Shown piece by piece: positions 1-8,823 of a stretch of 64,000 nucleotides of DNA; the stretch's first letter is position 1, and every line of letters starts with the position of its first letter. The notes under the pieces are model-generated. The model saw only the letters and a program-made list of their open reading frames with translations, was not told the DNA's origin and did not search any database. The translations under genes and the position numbers were made by a program. Source of the DNA: Rhizobium tumorigenes (GTDB lineage: Bacteria > Pseudomonadota > Alphaproteobacteria > Rhizobiales > Rhizobiaceae); contig NZ_CP117255.1 of NCBI RefSeq assembly GCF_003240565.2, positions 992,001 to 1,056,000 of the forward strand, read 5' to 3'.

Positions 1-552
1 GGACGGCCGCTGGCGGAAAATATTGTAGATGATCTGGATGCTGACGACGCCCGGGAATTCGATCGCCTTCAGTGCTTCTTCGACCTTTTCGACGCTGACG
101 CCATATCCCTTGATCTTGCCCCTCGTCTGCATGGCGCTAAGCGCCTCGAAGACCTCAGGCCGATAGAGGACTTCCGTCGGCGGGCAATGCAGCTGCACGA
201 GATCGAGGCTGTCGACGCCAAGGTTCTTCAGGCTCCGGTCGATAAAGGCCTCGATGTTGGCCTTGGTGTAGCCGTCCGCAACATGGGGATCGAGCCGCCG
301 GCCGGCTTTGGTCGCGACCATCGGCCGCTCGCCGCCACGCGTCTTCAACACTTCGGCGATGATTTTTTCCGAGCGGCCGTCGCCATAGACGTCAGCGGTA
401 TCGATGAAGGTCATGCCGGCATCGAGCGCTGCGTTCAATGCGGCCCGCCCATCGGCCTCGCTGACGTCGCCCCAGGCGCCGCCGATCTGCCAGGCGCCGA
501 AACCGACGTCGCTGACGATGAATGGTGTGCGTCCAAATGGATGGTATCTCAT
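1..552 (-). CDS. aldo/keto reductase, N-terminal 184 residues (runs off the window)
   Basis: NAD(P)H-dependent oxidoreductase of the aldo/keto reductase superfamily, a cytosolic TIM-barrel enzyme that reduces carbonyls; the substrate cannot be told. Reading back from 552 gives an open frame of 184 codons to the window edge. It starts MRYHPFGRT and shows the family's catalytic residues: Asp51 and Tyr56 in DTADVYGDG, Lys82 in ATKAG, and His122 in QLHCP. The start has a strong ribosome site (GGAGGAGG) about 6 bases upstream. The gene is divergent from the aldose epimerase gene at 762, and the 209 bases between them would hold both promoters. The C-terminal half, including the cofactor-binding loop, lies outside the window. 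The family is certain and the substrate unknown. Confidence 0.9.
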   Translation of the reverse strand, partial: MRYHPFGRTPFIVSDVGFGAWQIGGAWGDVSEADGRAALNAALDAGMTFIDTADVYGDGRSEKIIAEVLKTRGGERPMVATKAGRRLDPHVADGYTKANIEAFIDRSLKNLGVDSLDLVQLHCPPTEVLYRPEVFEALSAMQTRGKIKGYGVSVEKVEEALKAIEFPGVVSIQIIYNIFRQRPS

Positions 553-761
553 GGTATTCCTCCTCCGGTGGATGGGTGTCGGCGTAGCAGGCGGCTTCGT
601 TTGCAGCAAGCAGACCGTGTATATGATCGGAACGCAGATAGAGGCGGGGTGCGGCGCGGCAACCAAGGTCGTGGTAGGCGCCGCGAAATTCGTCTGCTCG
701 CTGGAAATCCCGTGGTGACCCCGGTAAGCTCAGCCTCGACTCGAAGTGATGAGGATCCGCC

Positions 762-1631
762 ATGCCGACGCCCGTCCGCCTTTCCAACGAATTCCTCACC
801 GTGGACATTTCGTCTCTCGGCGCCGAAATGCAGGCGCTGACATCAGGTGATGGGCGCTCCTATCTCTGGAATGGAGATGCCGCGTTCTGGACCGGTCGCT
901 CGCCGATCCTGTTTCCGATCGTCGGCAGGGCTCCTGACGACCAGCAGACGATCGATGGCAAGACCTATCCCATGGGGCAGCACGGCTTTGCCCGGCGCAG
1001 CGAGTTTGTCCTCGCAGCATCTACGGCGACCATGAGCCGGCACGAACTTGCAGCCTCGGCAGAAACGCGGGCGGTTTACCCCTTTGAATTCCGGCTCGCC
1101 GTCGAGCATCGGATCGCGGGGCGGGCGGTTACGGTTGCTGCCGAAGTCAGCAATCTCGGCGATACGCCGATGCCGTTCGGCCTCGGCTTCCACTCGGCCT
1201 TCGTCTGGCCGCTGCCGGGATGCGAAGGGCAGCCACACGGGGTCACACTCGATAACGGCGCCGAACCGGCGCTGGTGAGGCTCCAGGGCGGTCTCGTAAA
1301 GCCCGGCACGCTTCCATCGCCGTTCAAGGCCGGCCATCTGCAGCTCGATCATGCAATGTTTGATGCGGATGCGATGATCTTTCCAGAGGGCGCAGGGCAG
1401 GGGCTCACCTATGGCGCGGAAGGCGGGCCACATCTTCGTTTCGCTTTCGAAAATCTCCCGAACCTGGCGCTGTGGTCCAAACCCGGTGCCCCGTTCCTCT
1501 GCGTCGAACCCTGGCATGGCACGGCTGCGAAGATCGACGGCTCGAAGGAACTCGCCGACCGGCCATACTCGAATATCCTCGCCCCGGCAGCGACCGCACG
1601 CTTTTCGTTCACGGTCGAAATCCCGGCATAG
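762..1631 (+). CDS. aldose 1-epimerase family protein
   Basis: Predicted cytosolic sugar mutarotase or hexose-6-phosphate epimerase relative (LacX/YeaD-like galactose mutarotase fold), 289 aa. The likely catalytic residues are visible: His74 in GQHGFARR, His144 in GLGFHSAF and Glu249 in CVEPWHG. The chain is rich in beta strands, has no signal peptide and is of normal length for the family. The start sits about 7 bases after a GAGGA ribosome site. It is divergent from an aldo/keto reductase, which suggests a small carbohydrate-handling locus, but the true sugar is not evident. Family assignment is firm; activity on free aldoses versus phosphorylated sugars is inference. Confidence 0.9.
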   Translation: MPTPVRLSNEFLTVDISSLGAEMQALTSGDGRSYLWNGDAAFWTGRSPILFPIVGRAPDDQQTIDGKTYPMGQHGFARRSEFVLAASTATMSRHELAASAETRAVYPFEFRLAVEHRIAGRAVTVAAEVSNLGDTPMPFGLGFHSAFVWPLPGCEGQPHGVTLDNGAEPALVRLQGGLVKPGTLPSPFKAGHLQLDHAMFDADAMIFPEGAGQGLTYGAEGGPHLRFAFENLPNLALWSKPGAPFLCVEPWHGTAAKIDGSKELADRPYSNILAPAATARFSFTVEIPA

Positions 1632-1763
1632 AACACATCAGTGTGGTGCCGGCTGAGCATTGCGGATAGCAGAATACGTCGGTCTTCTGGTTGGTTTCGG
1701 TACACTCGCTATCTTCCAGCCGACGAGTTGAAAGCCGCAGTGACTGCGCGCTAAGATAGGCTG

Positions 1764-1784
1764 TGGTTAAGGCAGGGTTAACCA
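1764..1784. promoter_or_regulatory. CtrA-type binding site (TTAA-N7-TTAA) inside an inverted repeat
   Basis: TTAA at 1767-1770 and TTAA at 1778-1781 are separated by exactly seven bases, the consensus of the alphaproteobacterial cell-cycle regulator CtrA. The half-sites extend into a perfect 8-base inverted repeat (GTGGTTAA / TTAACCAC). The site lies about 80 bases upstream of the small gene at 1861. CtrA binding is inferred from the motif alone. Confidence 0.5.
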
Positions 1785-1860
1785 CACCTCAAAACGTCCC
1801 TGTCGATCGATGGCTTTGGAACGTTCATTCGTCTGTGTATGTGATACATTAGGAATGTAA

Positions 1861-2106
1861 ATGACTGAAGCCCGCCCAGATTGGCTTGGTATCGCCAGTG
1901 ACGTCACAAGCTTCCGGCAAATGTACCGGCTTGCTACCGAAATTGTTGAGAGTTCGGCCGCAACCTCATGCGAAAGATGCGCCGCCGAACGGGTTGTCGG
2001 CAGTCTTCGCGATGTCATCGACGCGCCCATCGCAGAAGCGGCAACGCTTGCCGAAGCGCGCAAACAGTTTGGCGGGCTGGTGAGGTCTCTGCAGCTGGCG
2101 GCCTGA
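1861..2106 (+). CDS. small hypothetical protein (81 aa)
   Basis: An 81-aa acidic, helix-rich protein with no family I recognise. It has two cysteines close together (CERC, residues 39-42) and no signal peptide or membrane segment. The ATG is preceded by AGGAATGTAA, a usable ribosome site, and a CtrA-type site lies about 80 bases upstream, which supports it as a real, possibly cell-cycle-regulated gene. Codon use resembles the neighbours. The gene stands alone: the upstream epimerase ends 230 bases before it and the next gene starts 137 bases after. An antisense frame overlaps it but has no start context. Function unknown. Confidence 0.5.
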   Translation: MTEARPDWLGIASDVTSFRQMYRLATEIVESSAATSCERCAAERVVGSLRDVIDAPIAEAATLAEARKQFGGLVRSLQLAA

Positions 2107-2243
2107 TCGCGGCAACGGATTGGCGCAATAAATACCGGGCTTTTAATTGGCTGGAAAACCTCGGGACGAGCACCTTGCCGCCATAGCATTCGCTGCCGAA
2201 GACGCTTAAAAAAGGCGCTCGACGCCTTTGCTGTCTGGAGCGC

Positions 2244-3488
2244 ATGTCCTCATTCACCTTCATCCACGCCGCCGACCTGCATCTTGGCAGTCCCTTCCAG
2301 GGGCTGGCACTGAAGGATGCCGACATTGCAGCTGTGTTCGTCGATGCCAGCCGCAAGGCTTTCTCGACGCTGGTCGATCGTGCGGTCGAGCGCAGGGTGG
2401 ATTTCTTCGTCATCGCCGGCGACGTCTATGACGGCGACTGGAAGGACAACAAGATCGGGTTGTTCTTCAATCGCGAAATGGCGCGGCTGGAGCGGGCTGG
2501 AATCCCCGTCTATCTGCTGAAGGGCAACCACGACGCCGAGAGTGTCATCACCCGGACGATCACTCTGCCGGATAACGTCCACCAGTTCCCGACTGGCAAA
2601 CCCGGCACGTTCAAGCTGGAGGCCCTGAAAGTCGCGCTGCACGGGCAGGGCTTTGCCGACCGCTCGGCGACCGACAACCTGGCGCTCGGTTATCCGGCCG
2701 CGGTCCCCGGCTGGTTCAACATCGGCGTGCTGCACACCTCGCTGACCGGCCGCGAGCCGCATGCCAACTATGCCCCCTGTTCGCTAGACGACCTGCGCTC
2801 GCGCGGCTACGACTACTGGGCGCTCGGCCATGTTCACGAGTACGAACTGCTGGCTGAAAACCCGGCGATCCTGTTTCCCGGCAACCTACAGGGGCGAAGC
2901 ATCCGCGAATGCGGTACAAAGGGCGCGCTGCTGGTGAGTGTCGAGGATGGTATGATCAGCCATACCCGGATCATTGTCGACGAGGCGCGCTTCGGCGAAC
3001 TCTCGGTCGTCGTCGATGTCGATGACGACCAACAGGCGATCCTGCGTCGCATCCAGCAGGCAGTCGAGCCGCTGGTCGATGATATGGAGGAGCGCATCCT
3101 GGCGCTGCGCATACGGCTTTCCGGCGAAAGCCACGTCCGCAAGGCGATCATCTCAAGCCGCCAGGATTTTCAAGACGAAGTACAGGCAGCCTGCCATCGT
3201 GCGCACGCCGACATCTGGCTGGAGAAGCTTGAGATCAGGCTTGAGGATCCGGCAGGTCGCGCTGTCACCGCCGGCGCAACTGCCGGGCTGGACCTGGACG
3301 CCTTGATCCCGTCCGTGTCAGACTTGCCGCCGGTCGTGATCTCGGAGGCTGAGGCTCGTCTATCGGAAATCGTTGCCAAGCTGCCGGGCGGTCTCGGCGC
3401 CCAGGAACAGCCGCTGGACGTCGACCTGCAATCGCTGCTGGCCGAAGCCCGCGACCTGCTGGTTGCCCGGTCCGGAGGGGCAGTCTAG
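2244..3488 (+). CDS. metallophosphoesterase, DNA repair exonuclease family (YhaO/SbcD-like)
   Basis: A 414-aa calcineurin-type metallophosphoesterase of the Mre11/SbcD/YhaO group, expected to be the nuclease half of a DNA-end-processing complex. Metal-binding motifs run in the usual order: DLHLG (Asp11, His13), GDVYDG (Asp60), GNHD (Asn95-Asp97), a His in GVLHTS (His164) and GHVHEY (His196, His198). The C-terminal third, after about residue 290, would be the capping and partner-binding region. The gene ends three bases before the large ATPase gene at 3492, so the two are clearly cotranscribed and probably form one complex. The protein is cytosolic. Biological substrate (double-strand ends, hairpins or stalled forks) is inferred from the family. 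Confidence 0.9.
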   Translation: MSSFTFIHAADLHLGSPFQGLALKDADIAAVFVDASRKAFSTLVDRAVERRVDFFVIAGDVYDGDWKDNKIGLFFNREMARLERAGIPVYLLKGNHDAESVITRTITLPDNVHQFPTGKPGTFKLEALKVALHGQGFADRSATDNLALGYPAAVPGWFNIGVLHTSLTGREPHANYAPCSLDDLRSRGYDYWALGHVHEYELLAENPAILFPGNLQGRSIRECGTKGALLVSVEDGMISHTRIIVDEARFGELSVVVDVDDDQQAILRRIQQAVEPLVDDMEERILALRIRLSGESHVRKAIISSRQDFQDEVQAACHRAHADIWLEKLEIRLEDPAGRAVTAGATAGLDLDALIPSVSDLPPVVISEAEARLSEIVAKLPGGLGAQEQPLDVDLQSLLAEARDLLVARSGGAV

Positions 3489-3491
3489 CCG

Positions 3492-6400
3492 ATGCGTTTC
3501 AAGAGCCTGGAAATCCTGCGCTACGGCGCACTCACAGACCGCACCCTGACATTCCGGCCGGACGCGCGGCTGCACATCATCTACGGGCCCAACGAGGCCG
3601 GAAAGTCGTCGGCTCTGGCTGCTATCTCCGATCTGATGTTCGGTTTTCCGACGGCTGCCGAATACAGTTTTCTGCACGAGGCCAATACCTTGCGTGTCGG
3701 CGCCGAAATTGTCAGCCAAGGCGGCCAGAGCCTTGCCTTCCGCCGCCGTCGCGGCCGCAAGAACACGCTGCTGTCGGCAGACGCCGCAGAGATCGCCTTG
3801 CCGGAGGATGCGCTTGCAGCCTTTATCGGCAGTCTCAACCGTGATGTTTTCGAGCGTGCCTTCGGGCTGAATTCCGATCGCTTGCGCCGTGGTGCTGCCG
3901 CGATGCTGAAAGGTGGCGGCGAGATCGGCAGCCTGCTGTTTTCGGCGGCCTCCGGTCTGCTCGGCTTGACACAGCTGAAGCAGTCGCTGGAGAATGAGGC
4001 CGATCTCATCTTCGGGCCGCGAAAATCTAAGGACCGGTCGTTCTACCAAGTGCTCGAGCGCCATGACGAGGCCAAGCGCGCCGAGCGAGACAGCGAGCTG
4101 AAATCCGGCGACTGGAAACGGCTTTTGGCCGACGCTGCCGATATCGAGGCACAGCTGGCAGCACTTCAGGCGGAACGACAGGAGACCAGGCACACCCTGG
4201 ACCGCCTGACCATGTTGAAAACGCTGGAGCCGGTGCTGGCGGAAATCGATGCCGAACAGGATCGGTTGGCCGAGTTCGTCGACCTTGCCGCCCTGCCGCA
4301 GGCTTTTGCAACGGAGCTGGCGCAAGCGCTGGCGCGTCGTCAGGCGGTCGACGCTGCGATCCGCGTTGCCGATGCCGAGATGGACCGCATTGCCGACGAC
4401 ATCAGCGCCACCCCTGTAGATGAGGCGACACGGGAAGCGGCGCCGGCGATCATGGCGCGCCACGCCGAGACAGCCGATTATCGTTCCAAGACCAAGGACA
4501 TGCAGCGCGTGTCGGGCGAGATCGATGAATTCGACGCCCGTCTGGTGCAGTTTGCGCGCAGGCTTGGCCTCAGCGATGTGGCCGAGGTCGAGCGCGTTCA
4601 GCCCAGCGACGCGGAACTTGCGCGCATCCGCAGGCTCACCAGCGAGGGCATCGCCCTGCAGCGCGATCATTCGGATGTCGGCCAAAGACTGGCCGAGGCA
4701 CGTGACCAGTCGCGGCGCCTTGAGGAGACAGCGGCGAGCGGCAGGCTCATCGACCCCAAGCCCTATCAGGAGCAGATGACCGTTCTGCAGCCCGATCTGT
4801 CTGAACTATCGCGTCTGGATGCCGTTGCCGTTCAGGTGGAGCGTCTGGAGGGAGACCTCGAGGCGGCCACCGCTCGAATGTCGCCTGCGATAGACGACCT
4901 CGAGCGGCTGCTGTCCGTTCCCCTGCCGGATATCGCCGCACTCGCCAAGCAGGGCGACACCCTGGCAGAGGCCGAGGCCGATAGCCGGGATGCTGCCAAC
5001 CGACTGGCGGCGCTGGAGAACGAAGCCAGCGAGATCGTCGCAAAGATTGCCGGTATGCAGCACGAGGGCTCGATCGTCACCCGCGAAGAGATCGCCGAAG
5101 CGCGCACCACTAGAGACGGGGTTTGGCAATCCTTCGCTGCCGCACCGAAATCTACCAAGGATGATGCAGAAGTGGTGTCGCAGGCAATTCGCGAAGCCGA
5201 CAGGTTGGCCGATTTGGCGCTGGCCAACGCCGACCGCGTCTCGCGCCACACGCAGCTACGTCTGCGGCAGGCCGAACTCGAGCCACAACTGGAGGCCTCA
5301 CGGTCCGAGAGCTTTACCAAAGACAAGGCGCTCGAAGCGACGCGTAAAACATACCGGCAGCTGTTCGAGCCGGCCGGCGTCAAACCGTTGTCGCCGGACC
5401 GCATGATCGACTGGCGCCGCGCCGTCGACGCTCTCTCCAGGCAGCGCGAAACCCTCAACGACATCAGGGACGAACTGGCTGAACTGAAACGCAAGGAAGC
5501 GCGGCTCGGACCGGTGCTTGCAGACCTCGCCGATGCGACCGGATACAGCGCCACCGCCTCCCTTGCGCCATCGGCGCTGGCTCGCGGCCTGTCGCGACAC
5601 ATCGAGATGATAGCCGAGCGCTGGACCGATAGCCGGTCGCTCGAGGGCAAGCGCGCTGCGGCGCGGGAAAACATCGCCGGTCTCGAACAGCGCCAGTCGG
5701 ATATCAACATCTCCATCGCCAAATTCGAGGCAGCCTTTGCCAACGCCGCCTTGGCGATAGGGTTACCGGAAGGCACCACGGTCGATATGGCGGAGGCGGC
5801 GATCGAGATCTGGAAGTCGCTGCCGGAAACGCTGACGGAGCGCGAAAACCGTCGCCGCCGCGTCCGCGGCATGCAGCGCGATACGACAGCTTTCGAGCAC
5901 GCTGTACGGGATCTCGTGAACGCCATCGCGCCGGACCTGAAGCCGCTTGCGCCCGATGCCGCCGCGGAAGCGCTGCACGAGCGTGCCGTGACGGCCAATG
6001 CCGGCGACCAGCGCCGGGCGGCTCTGGAAAAGGCCCGCCAGCAGGCCGTATGGCGGCTGGCACGATGCCGGTCGGATCTGGAGGAAGTCGAGGCGGAACT
6101 CGCAGCCCTTTCGATGCAGGTGCCGGGTGAACATGACCTCGATGCACTTCTGGCGCGGCTCGAGGAACGCCGTCGCCTGCAAAGCCGGCTGGTTGAAAGT
6201 CGGGCACGGTTTGTACTGCAGGCAAACGGGCAGGACGAGGCGAATGTCCGTGCCGGCCTCTCCGGTTTCGATCGGGTCGTGGCGGAGCTTGAAATCGAGC
6301 AGCTTGCGACCCGGGACCAGACCCAGCTCAGCCGGTTTGCCGACCTGAACGTGCGGCTCGCGGAAAACCAGCGGCACCGCCAGTTGCTCGAGAACGGTGC

Positions 6401-6941
6401 GGGTGCGGAGCTGGCGGTCTTCCAGAAATACGCGGCGGAGGCGGAGGCCAAGGCGCTCGCCCGCGAGTGGCTGGTGCTCAAGCTGGCATCGAGCCTGCTG
6501 GCGTCATCCATGGAAACCTATCGCGAGCGTCAGGCAGACCCTGTCATGCGCCGGGCAGGGGAGTTGTTCTCGGTGCTGACCGGGGGTCGTTTTTCGCGCC
6601 TGGTGCAGCTGTATGACGACAGGGACGAGCTGCAGCTGCAGGCGGAGCGGACGGGTGGCGAGAAAGTGCCGCTCGACGGCCTCAGCGAAGGCACCGGCGA
6701 CCAGCTGTACCTTGCTCTGCGGCTTGCCTTCCTCGAGGACTATTCGGCCCGCAACGAGCCGGCGCCGCTGATTGTCGACGACATTTTCCAGACCTTCGAC
6801 GATGACCGCACCGCATCGGGCCTCAAGGCTCTTTGCGGTACGGCTGATCGGTTCCAGACGATTCTCTTCACCCATGAAATGAGTGTCGTCGATATCGCCA
6901 CCCGCGAGATCGGCAAGGAGCTCGATCTCATCAGGCTTTAG
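3492..6941 (+). CDS. SMC-like AAA ATPase (YhaN/SbcC-like), partner of the upstream nuclease
   Basis: A 1149-aa ATPase of the Rad50/SbcC/YhaN type. The N-terminal Walker A is GPNEAGKSS (residues 32-40). The middle, roughly 170-1000, is dominated by long charged, heptad-like helices, expected to form coiled coils. The C-terminal ATPase half carries a signature-like LSEGTGDQ near residue 1064 and Walker B PLIVDDIF followed by QTFDD near 1095-1103. Together with the adjacent metallophosphoesterase it should act on DNA ends in the nucleoid. The gene ends two bases from the stop of the convergent gene at 6944. I see no Rad50-type CxxC zinc hook in the middle, which fits YhaN better than SbcC. Confidence 0.9.
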   Translation: MRFKSLEILRYGALTDRTLTFRPDARLHIIYGPNEAGKSSALAAISDLMFGFPTAAEYSFLHEANTLRVGAEIVSQGGQSLAFRRRRGRKNTLLSADAAEIALPEDALAAFIGSLNRDVFERAFGLNSDRLRRGAAAMLKGGGEIGSLLFSAASGLLGLTQLKQSLENEADLIFGPRKSKDRSFYQVLERHDEAKRAERDSELKSGDWKRLLADAADIEAQLAALQAERQETRHTLDRLTMLKTLEPVLAEIDAEQDRLAEFVDLAALPQAFATELAQALARRQAVDAAIRVADAEMDRIADDISATPVDEATREAAPAIMARHAETADYRSKTKDMQRVSGEIDEFDARLVQFARRLGLSDVAEVERVQPSDAELARIRRLTSEGIALQRDHSDVGQRLAEARDQSRRLEETAASGRLIDPKPYQEQMTVLQPDLSELSRLDAVAVQVERLEGDLEAATARMSPAIDDLERLLSVPLPDIAALAKQGDTLAEAEADSRDAANRLAALENEASEIVAKIAGMQHEGSIVTREEIAEARTTRDGVWQSFAAAPKSTKDDAEVVSQAIREADRLADLALANADRVSRHTQLRLRQAELEPQLEASRSESFTKDKALEATRKTYRQLFEPAGVKPLSPDRMIDWRRAVDALSRQRETLNDIRDELAELKRKEARLGPVLADLADATGYSATASLAPSALARGLSRHIEMIAERWTDSRSLEGKRAAARENIAGLEQRQSDINISIAKFEAAFANAALAIGLPEGTTVDMAEAAIEIWKSLPETLTERENRRRRVRGMQRDTTAFEHAVRDLVNAIAPDLKPLAPDAAAEALHERAVTANAGDQRRAALEKARQQAVWRLARCRSDLEEVEAELAALSMQVPGEHDLDALLARLEERRRLQSRLVESRARFVLQANGQDEANVRAGLSGFDRVVAELEIEQLATRDQTQLSRFADLNVRLAENQRHRQLLENGAGAELAVFQKYAAEAEAKALAREWLVLKLASSLLASSMETYRERQADPVMRRAGELFSVLTGGRFSRLVQLYDDRDELQLQAERTGGEKVPLDGLSEGTGDQLYLALRLAFLEDYSARNEPAPLIVDDIFQTFDDDRTASGLKALCGTADRFQTILFTHEMSVVDIATREIGKELDLIRL

Positions 6942-6943
6942 GC

Positions 6944-7447
6944 TCAGCGGCGGGTGAAGACCACATGGGTGCGCGCAACGGGGAAGCCGTATTTCGTTAC
7001 CCAGGCGTTGTTGATCATGCTGCCATCCGGTTGGACGACCATCGAATCATGGAACCGGACGATGTTGGGTTTGCCCTTCGGTTCGAGGTTGACCAGGTAC
7101 GTGAACCTGGCGGTCTGGCCGGTAATCTTCACCTCGGTGTCGCCGACCACATCCTCGCGCGTACCGCGATAAGTGTTGGGTCCGGTGCGCGTGAAGCGCC
7201 AGGTCTTGCGGTCGGTCTCGCCGTCAGCATAGCGAAAGTCCTCGCGCAGCGAAAATTGCTTGCCCGACGATGTGCCCGTAAGCTTGACCTTGAAATCGCG
7301 GCTGACGCCGTTGATTGCGCCGAAATGCCCGGTCGCCACGGTGTGTCCTGCAAAGTACTGTTCGAGCCGCAGATCGGCAGCCGATGCTCCGGCCACGCCC
7401 GCCAGCTGCAGCAGGGCGGCGGCGATAAGGGTTCGTCCAAAACGCAT
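6944..7447 (-). CDS. secreted DUF3833-like protein
   Basis: A 167-aa exported protein of unknown function. Residues 1-23 form a classic signal peptide (basic start, hydrophobic core, ASA-AD cleavage region). The mature part reads as a beta-rich DUF3833-type domain with the motif YFAGHTVATGHFG near its start and a WRFTR segment near the middle. No lipobox cysteine is visible at the cleavage site, so a soluble periplasmic protein is more likely than a lipoprotein, unlike many family members. It is convergent with the YhaN-like gene and monocistronic on its strand. The ATG has a GGGAG ribosome site upstream. Family membership is from memory of the domain. Confidence 0.75.
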   Translation of the reverse strand: MRFGRTLIAAALLQLAGVAGASAADLRLEQYFAGHTVATGHFGAINGVSRDFKVKLTGTSSGKQFSLREDFRYADGETDRKTWRFTRTGPNTYRGTREDVVGDTEVKITGQTARFTYLVNLEPKGKPNIVRFHDSMVVQPDGSMINNAWVTKYGFPVARTHVVFTRR

Positions 7448-7851
7448 CTATTCTCTCCCGTGATTGCCGGCGTCACGCGTTGGCAACGCCGTTGCAAGAC
7501 ATACGCCGGCATCCCGGGCATGGATCATCGCAAGGCCTCCGCCTCAGGATGACGGCAGCGCGCGGGGGAGGGCCGCGTTCGTACCAACCACTACAGTGAG
7601 CACGAATCGCTCCGGATTTCGGCCGGGGCCTAAGGCATCGCTGCCTCGAGCTCGATGTTTTTGGCGGCAAACGTCCACTCCATCGTGCTTTGCAGGAAGC
7701 CCCGGATGGTCATCCAAAACAAATCGTGGGTGGTCATGGAATTGTCTTCAAAGCTGCTTGACACCAAAAGGCGAACCTCGTAGTTAGCCGCTCATCGAAC
7801 GGCGAGCCGCTCGGTTGGATACGCAAGTGTCCGGAATGCTTGAAATGAATT
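7448..7851. other. intergenic region between the DUF3833-like gene and tRNA-Asp
   Basis: A 404-base gap. It contains a GC-rich patch at about 7463-7590 with partly self-complementary segments and a CTCAGGATGACGG stretch, resembling the short palindromic repeats scattered through rhizobial genomes. I cannot confirm a family without searching. The rest holds one weak minus-strand ORF (7630-7737). Confidence 0.4.
7630..7737 (-). CDS. possible 35-aa ORF
   Basis: A short open frame starting MTTHDLFWMTIRG and ending in an acidic tail. It has an ATG but no convincing ribosome site, and no relative is known to me. It is listed because the surrounding 400 bases are otherwise empty and the composition looks protein-like. 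It may well be chance. Confidence 0.2.
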   Translation of the reverse strand: MTTHDLFWMTIRGFLQSTMEWTFAAKNIELEAAMP

Positions 7852-7928
7852 GCGGGTGTAGCTCAGTTGGTTAGAGTGCCGGCCTGTCACGCCGGAGGTC
7901 GCGGGTTCGAGCCCCGTCACTCGCGCCA
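7852..7928 (+). tRNA. tRNA-Asp (GTC)
   Basis: A 77-base cloverleaf with encoded CCA. The acceptor arm GCGGGTG pairs with CACTCGC through one wobble, the D loop contains AGCTCAGTTGGTTAGAG, the anticodon loop is CCTGTCACG with anticodon GTC, and the T arm contains GGTTCGAGCC. It decodes aspartate codons. An identical copy lies 76 bases downstream. Confidence 0.97.
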
Positions 7929-8004
7929 TTTCAAGTTCAGCAGATCTTCTGAAGGTCGCCTTTCCGGTTGTTTGGGGCCACGGCCTTAGGGCCACATAAT
8001 ATGC

Positions 8005-8081
8005 GCGGGTGTAGCTCAGTTGGTTAGAGTGCCGGCCTGTCACGCCGGAGGTCGCGGGTTCGAGCCCCGTCACTCGCGCCA
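8005..8081 (+). tRNA. tRNA-Asp (GTC), second copy
   Basis: Identical over all 77 bases to the copy at 7852, including the encoded CCA. The flanking sequences differ, so the identity is confined to the gene. The two are probably cotranscribed from one promoter. Confidence 0.97.
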
Positions 8082-8457
8082 TTAGCCAACGCTGATGACA
8101 CCTCCAAGAAAGCCTCCGTAAGTGCGGCATAGTGGCATTGGAGCCAGTCAGTCGCAACTGCTCCGCTGTTTGATGTCCGGTAGCTCAAGACATCGCATCA
8201 TCCGATAAGTCTCGATTTTCGATCGTAATTCAGTAGGCTGCCTGCGTATCACCCCGCGCCGTTTGCCCTGTCTGCGCGCATAGGTATTCTGCTTTGCAGC
8301 CGACGTGTCCTGATGCGCGTCCAAATCCCCCGTCAAAGCTCTTGCACCGGCGCGTCGCCTGCGCTAACCACGGCGTGTTGCAATGCTCTTTCGCTTGCTG
8401 GGCAATCGCCCCGAGGTGCCGCCCCGGCGCTTCCCCCCGCAGGCAGGGATGGACACC
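8082..8457. other. intergenic region upstream of nuoA
   Basis: A 376-base gap that must hold the promoter of the nuo operon. I see no strong -35/-10 pair and no clear operator. Short frames on both strands lack start context. AGGCAGGGATGG before nuoA supplies the ribosome site. Confidence 0.5.
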
Positions 8458-8823
8458 ATGACTGGACTTCTGAGCGCCTATATTCCGATCGCAATCTTCA
8501 TCGGGATTGCCCTGATCATCGGCCTTGCGCTGCTGGTCACGCCTTTTGCCGTGGCCTTTAAGGCACCGGATCCGGAAAAGCTTTCGGCCTTCGAATGCGG
8601 CTTCAACGCCTTCGATGATGCCCGCATGAAATTCGATATCCGCTTCTATCTGGTGTCGATTCTCTTCATCATCTTCGATCTGGAAGTTGCCTTTCTGTTT
8701 CCATGGGCGGTGTCGTTCTCGTCGATCGGCTGGTTCGGGCTCTGGTCGATGATGGTATTTCTCGGCGTGCTGACCATCGGATTCGTCTATGAGTGGAAAA
8801 AGGGAGCTCTGGAATGGGAGTAG
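8458..8823 (+). CDS. nuoA: NADH-quinone oxidoreductase subunit A
   Basis: A small membrane subunit of proton-pumping complex I at the joint between the hydrophilic and membrane arms. The protein is 121 aa with three transmembrane helices at about residues 9-31, 62-84 and 90-112. The conserved loop [20 protein letters not shown] links the first two helices near the quinone site. I chose the ATG at 8458 ([14 protein letters not shown]) because it gives the usual 121-residue rhizobial length; frames starting at 8383 or 8449 add unrelated residues. It is the first gene of the nuo operon, and its end overlaps the start of nuoB. Confidence 0.95.
   Translation: MTGLLSAYIPIAIFIGIALIIGLALLVTPFAVAFKAPDPEKLSAFECGFNAFDDARMKFDIRFYLVSILFIIFDLEVAFLFPWAVSFSSIGWFGLWSMMVFLGVLTIGFVYEWKKGALEWE

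Noticed and set aside
1767..2189. A 140-codon minus-strand frame
   Set aside because: Opposite the small gene at 1861, crosses the CtrA-type repeat, and has no start context.
4832..6511. A 559-codon antisense frame
   Set aside because: Opposite the YhaN-like ATPase; Ser/Arg-rich shadow composition.
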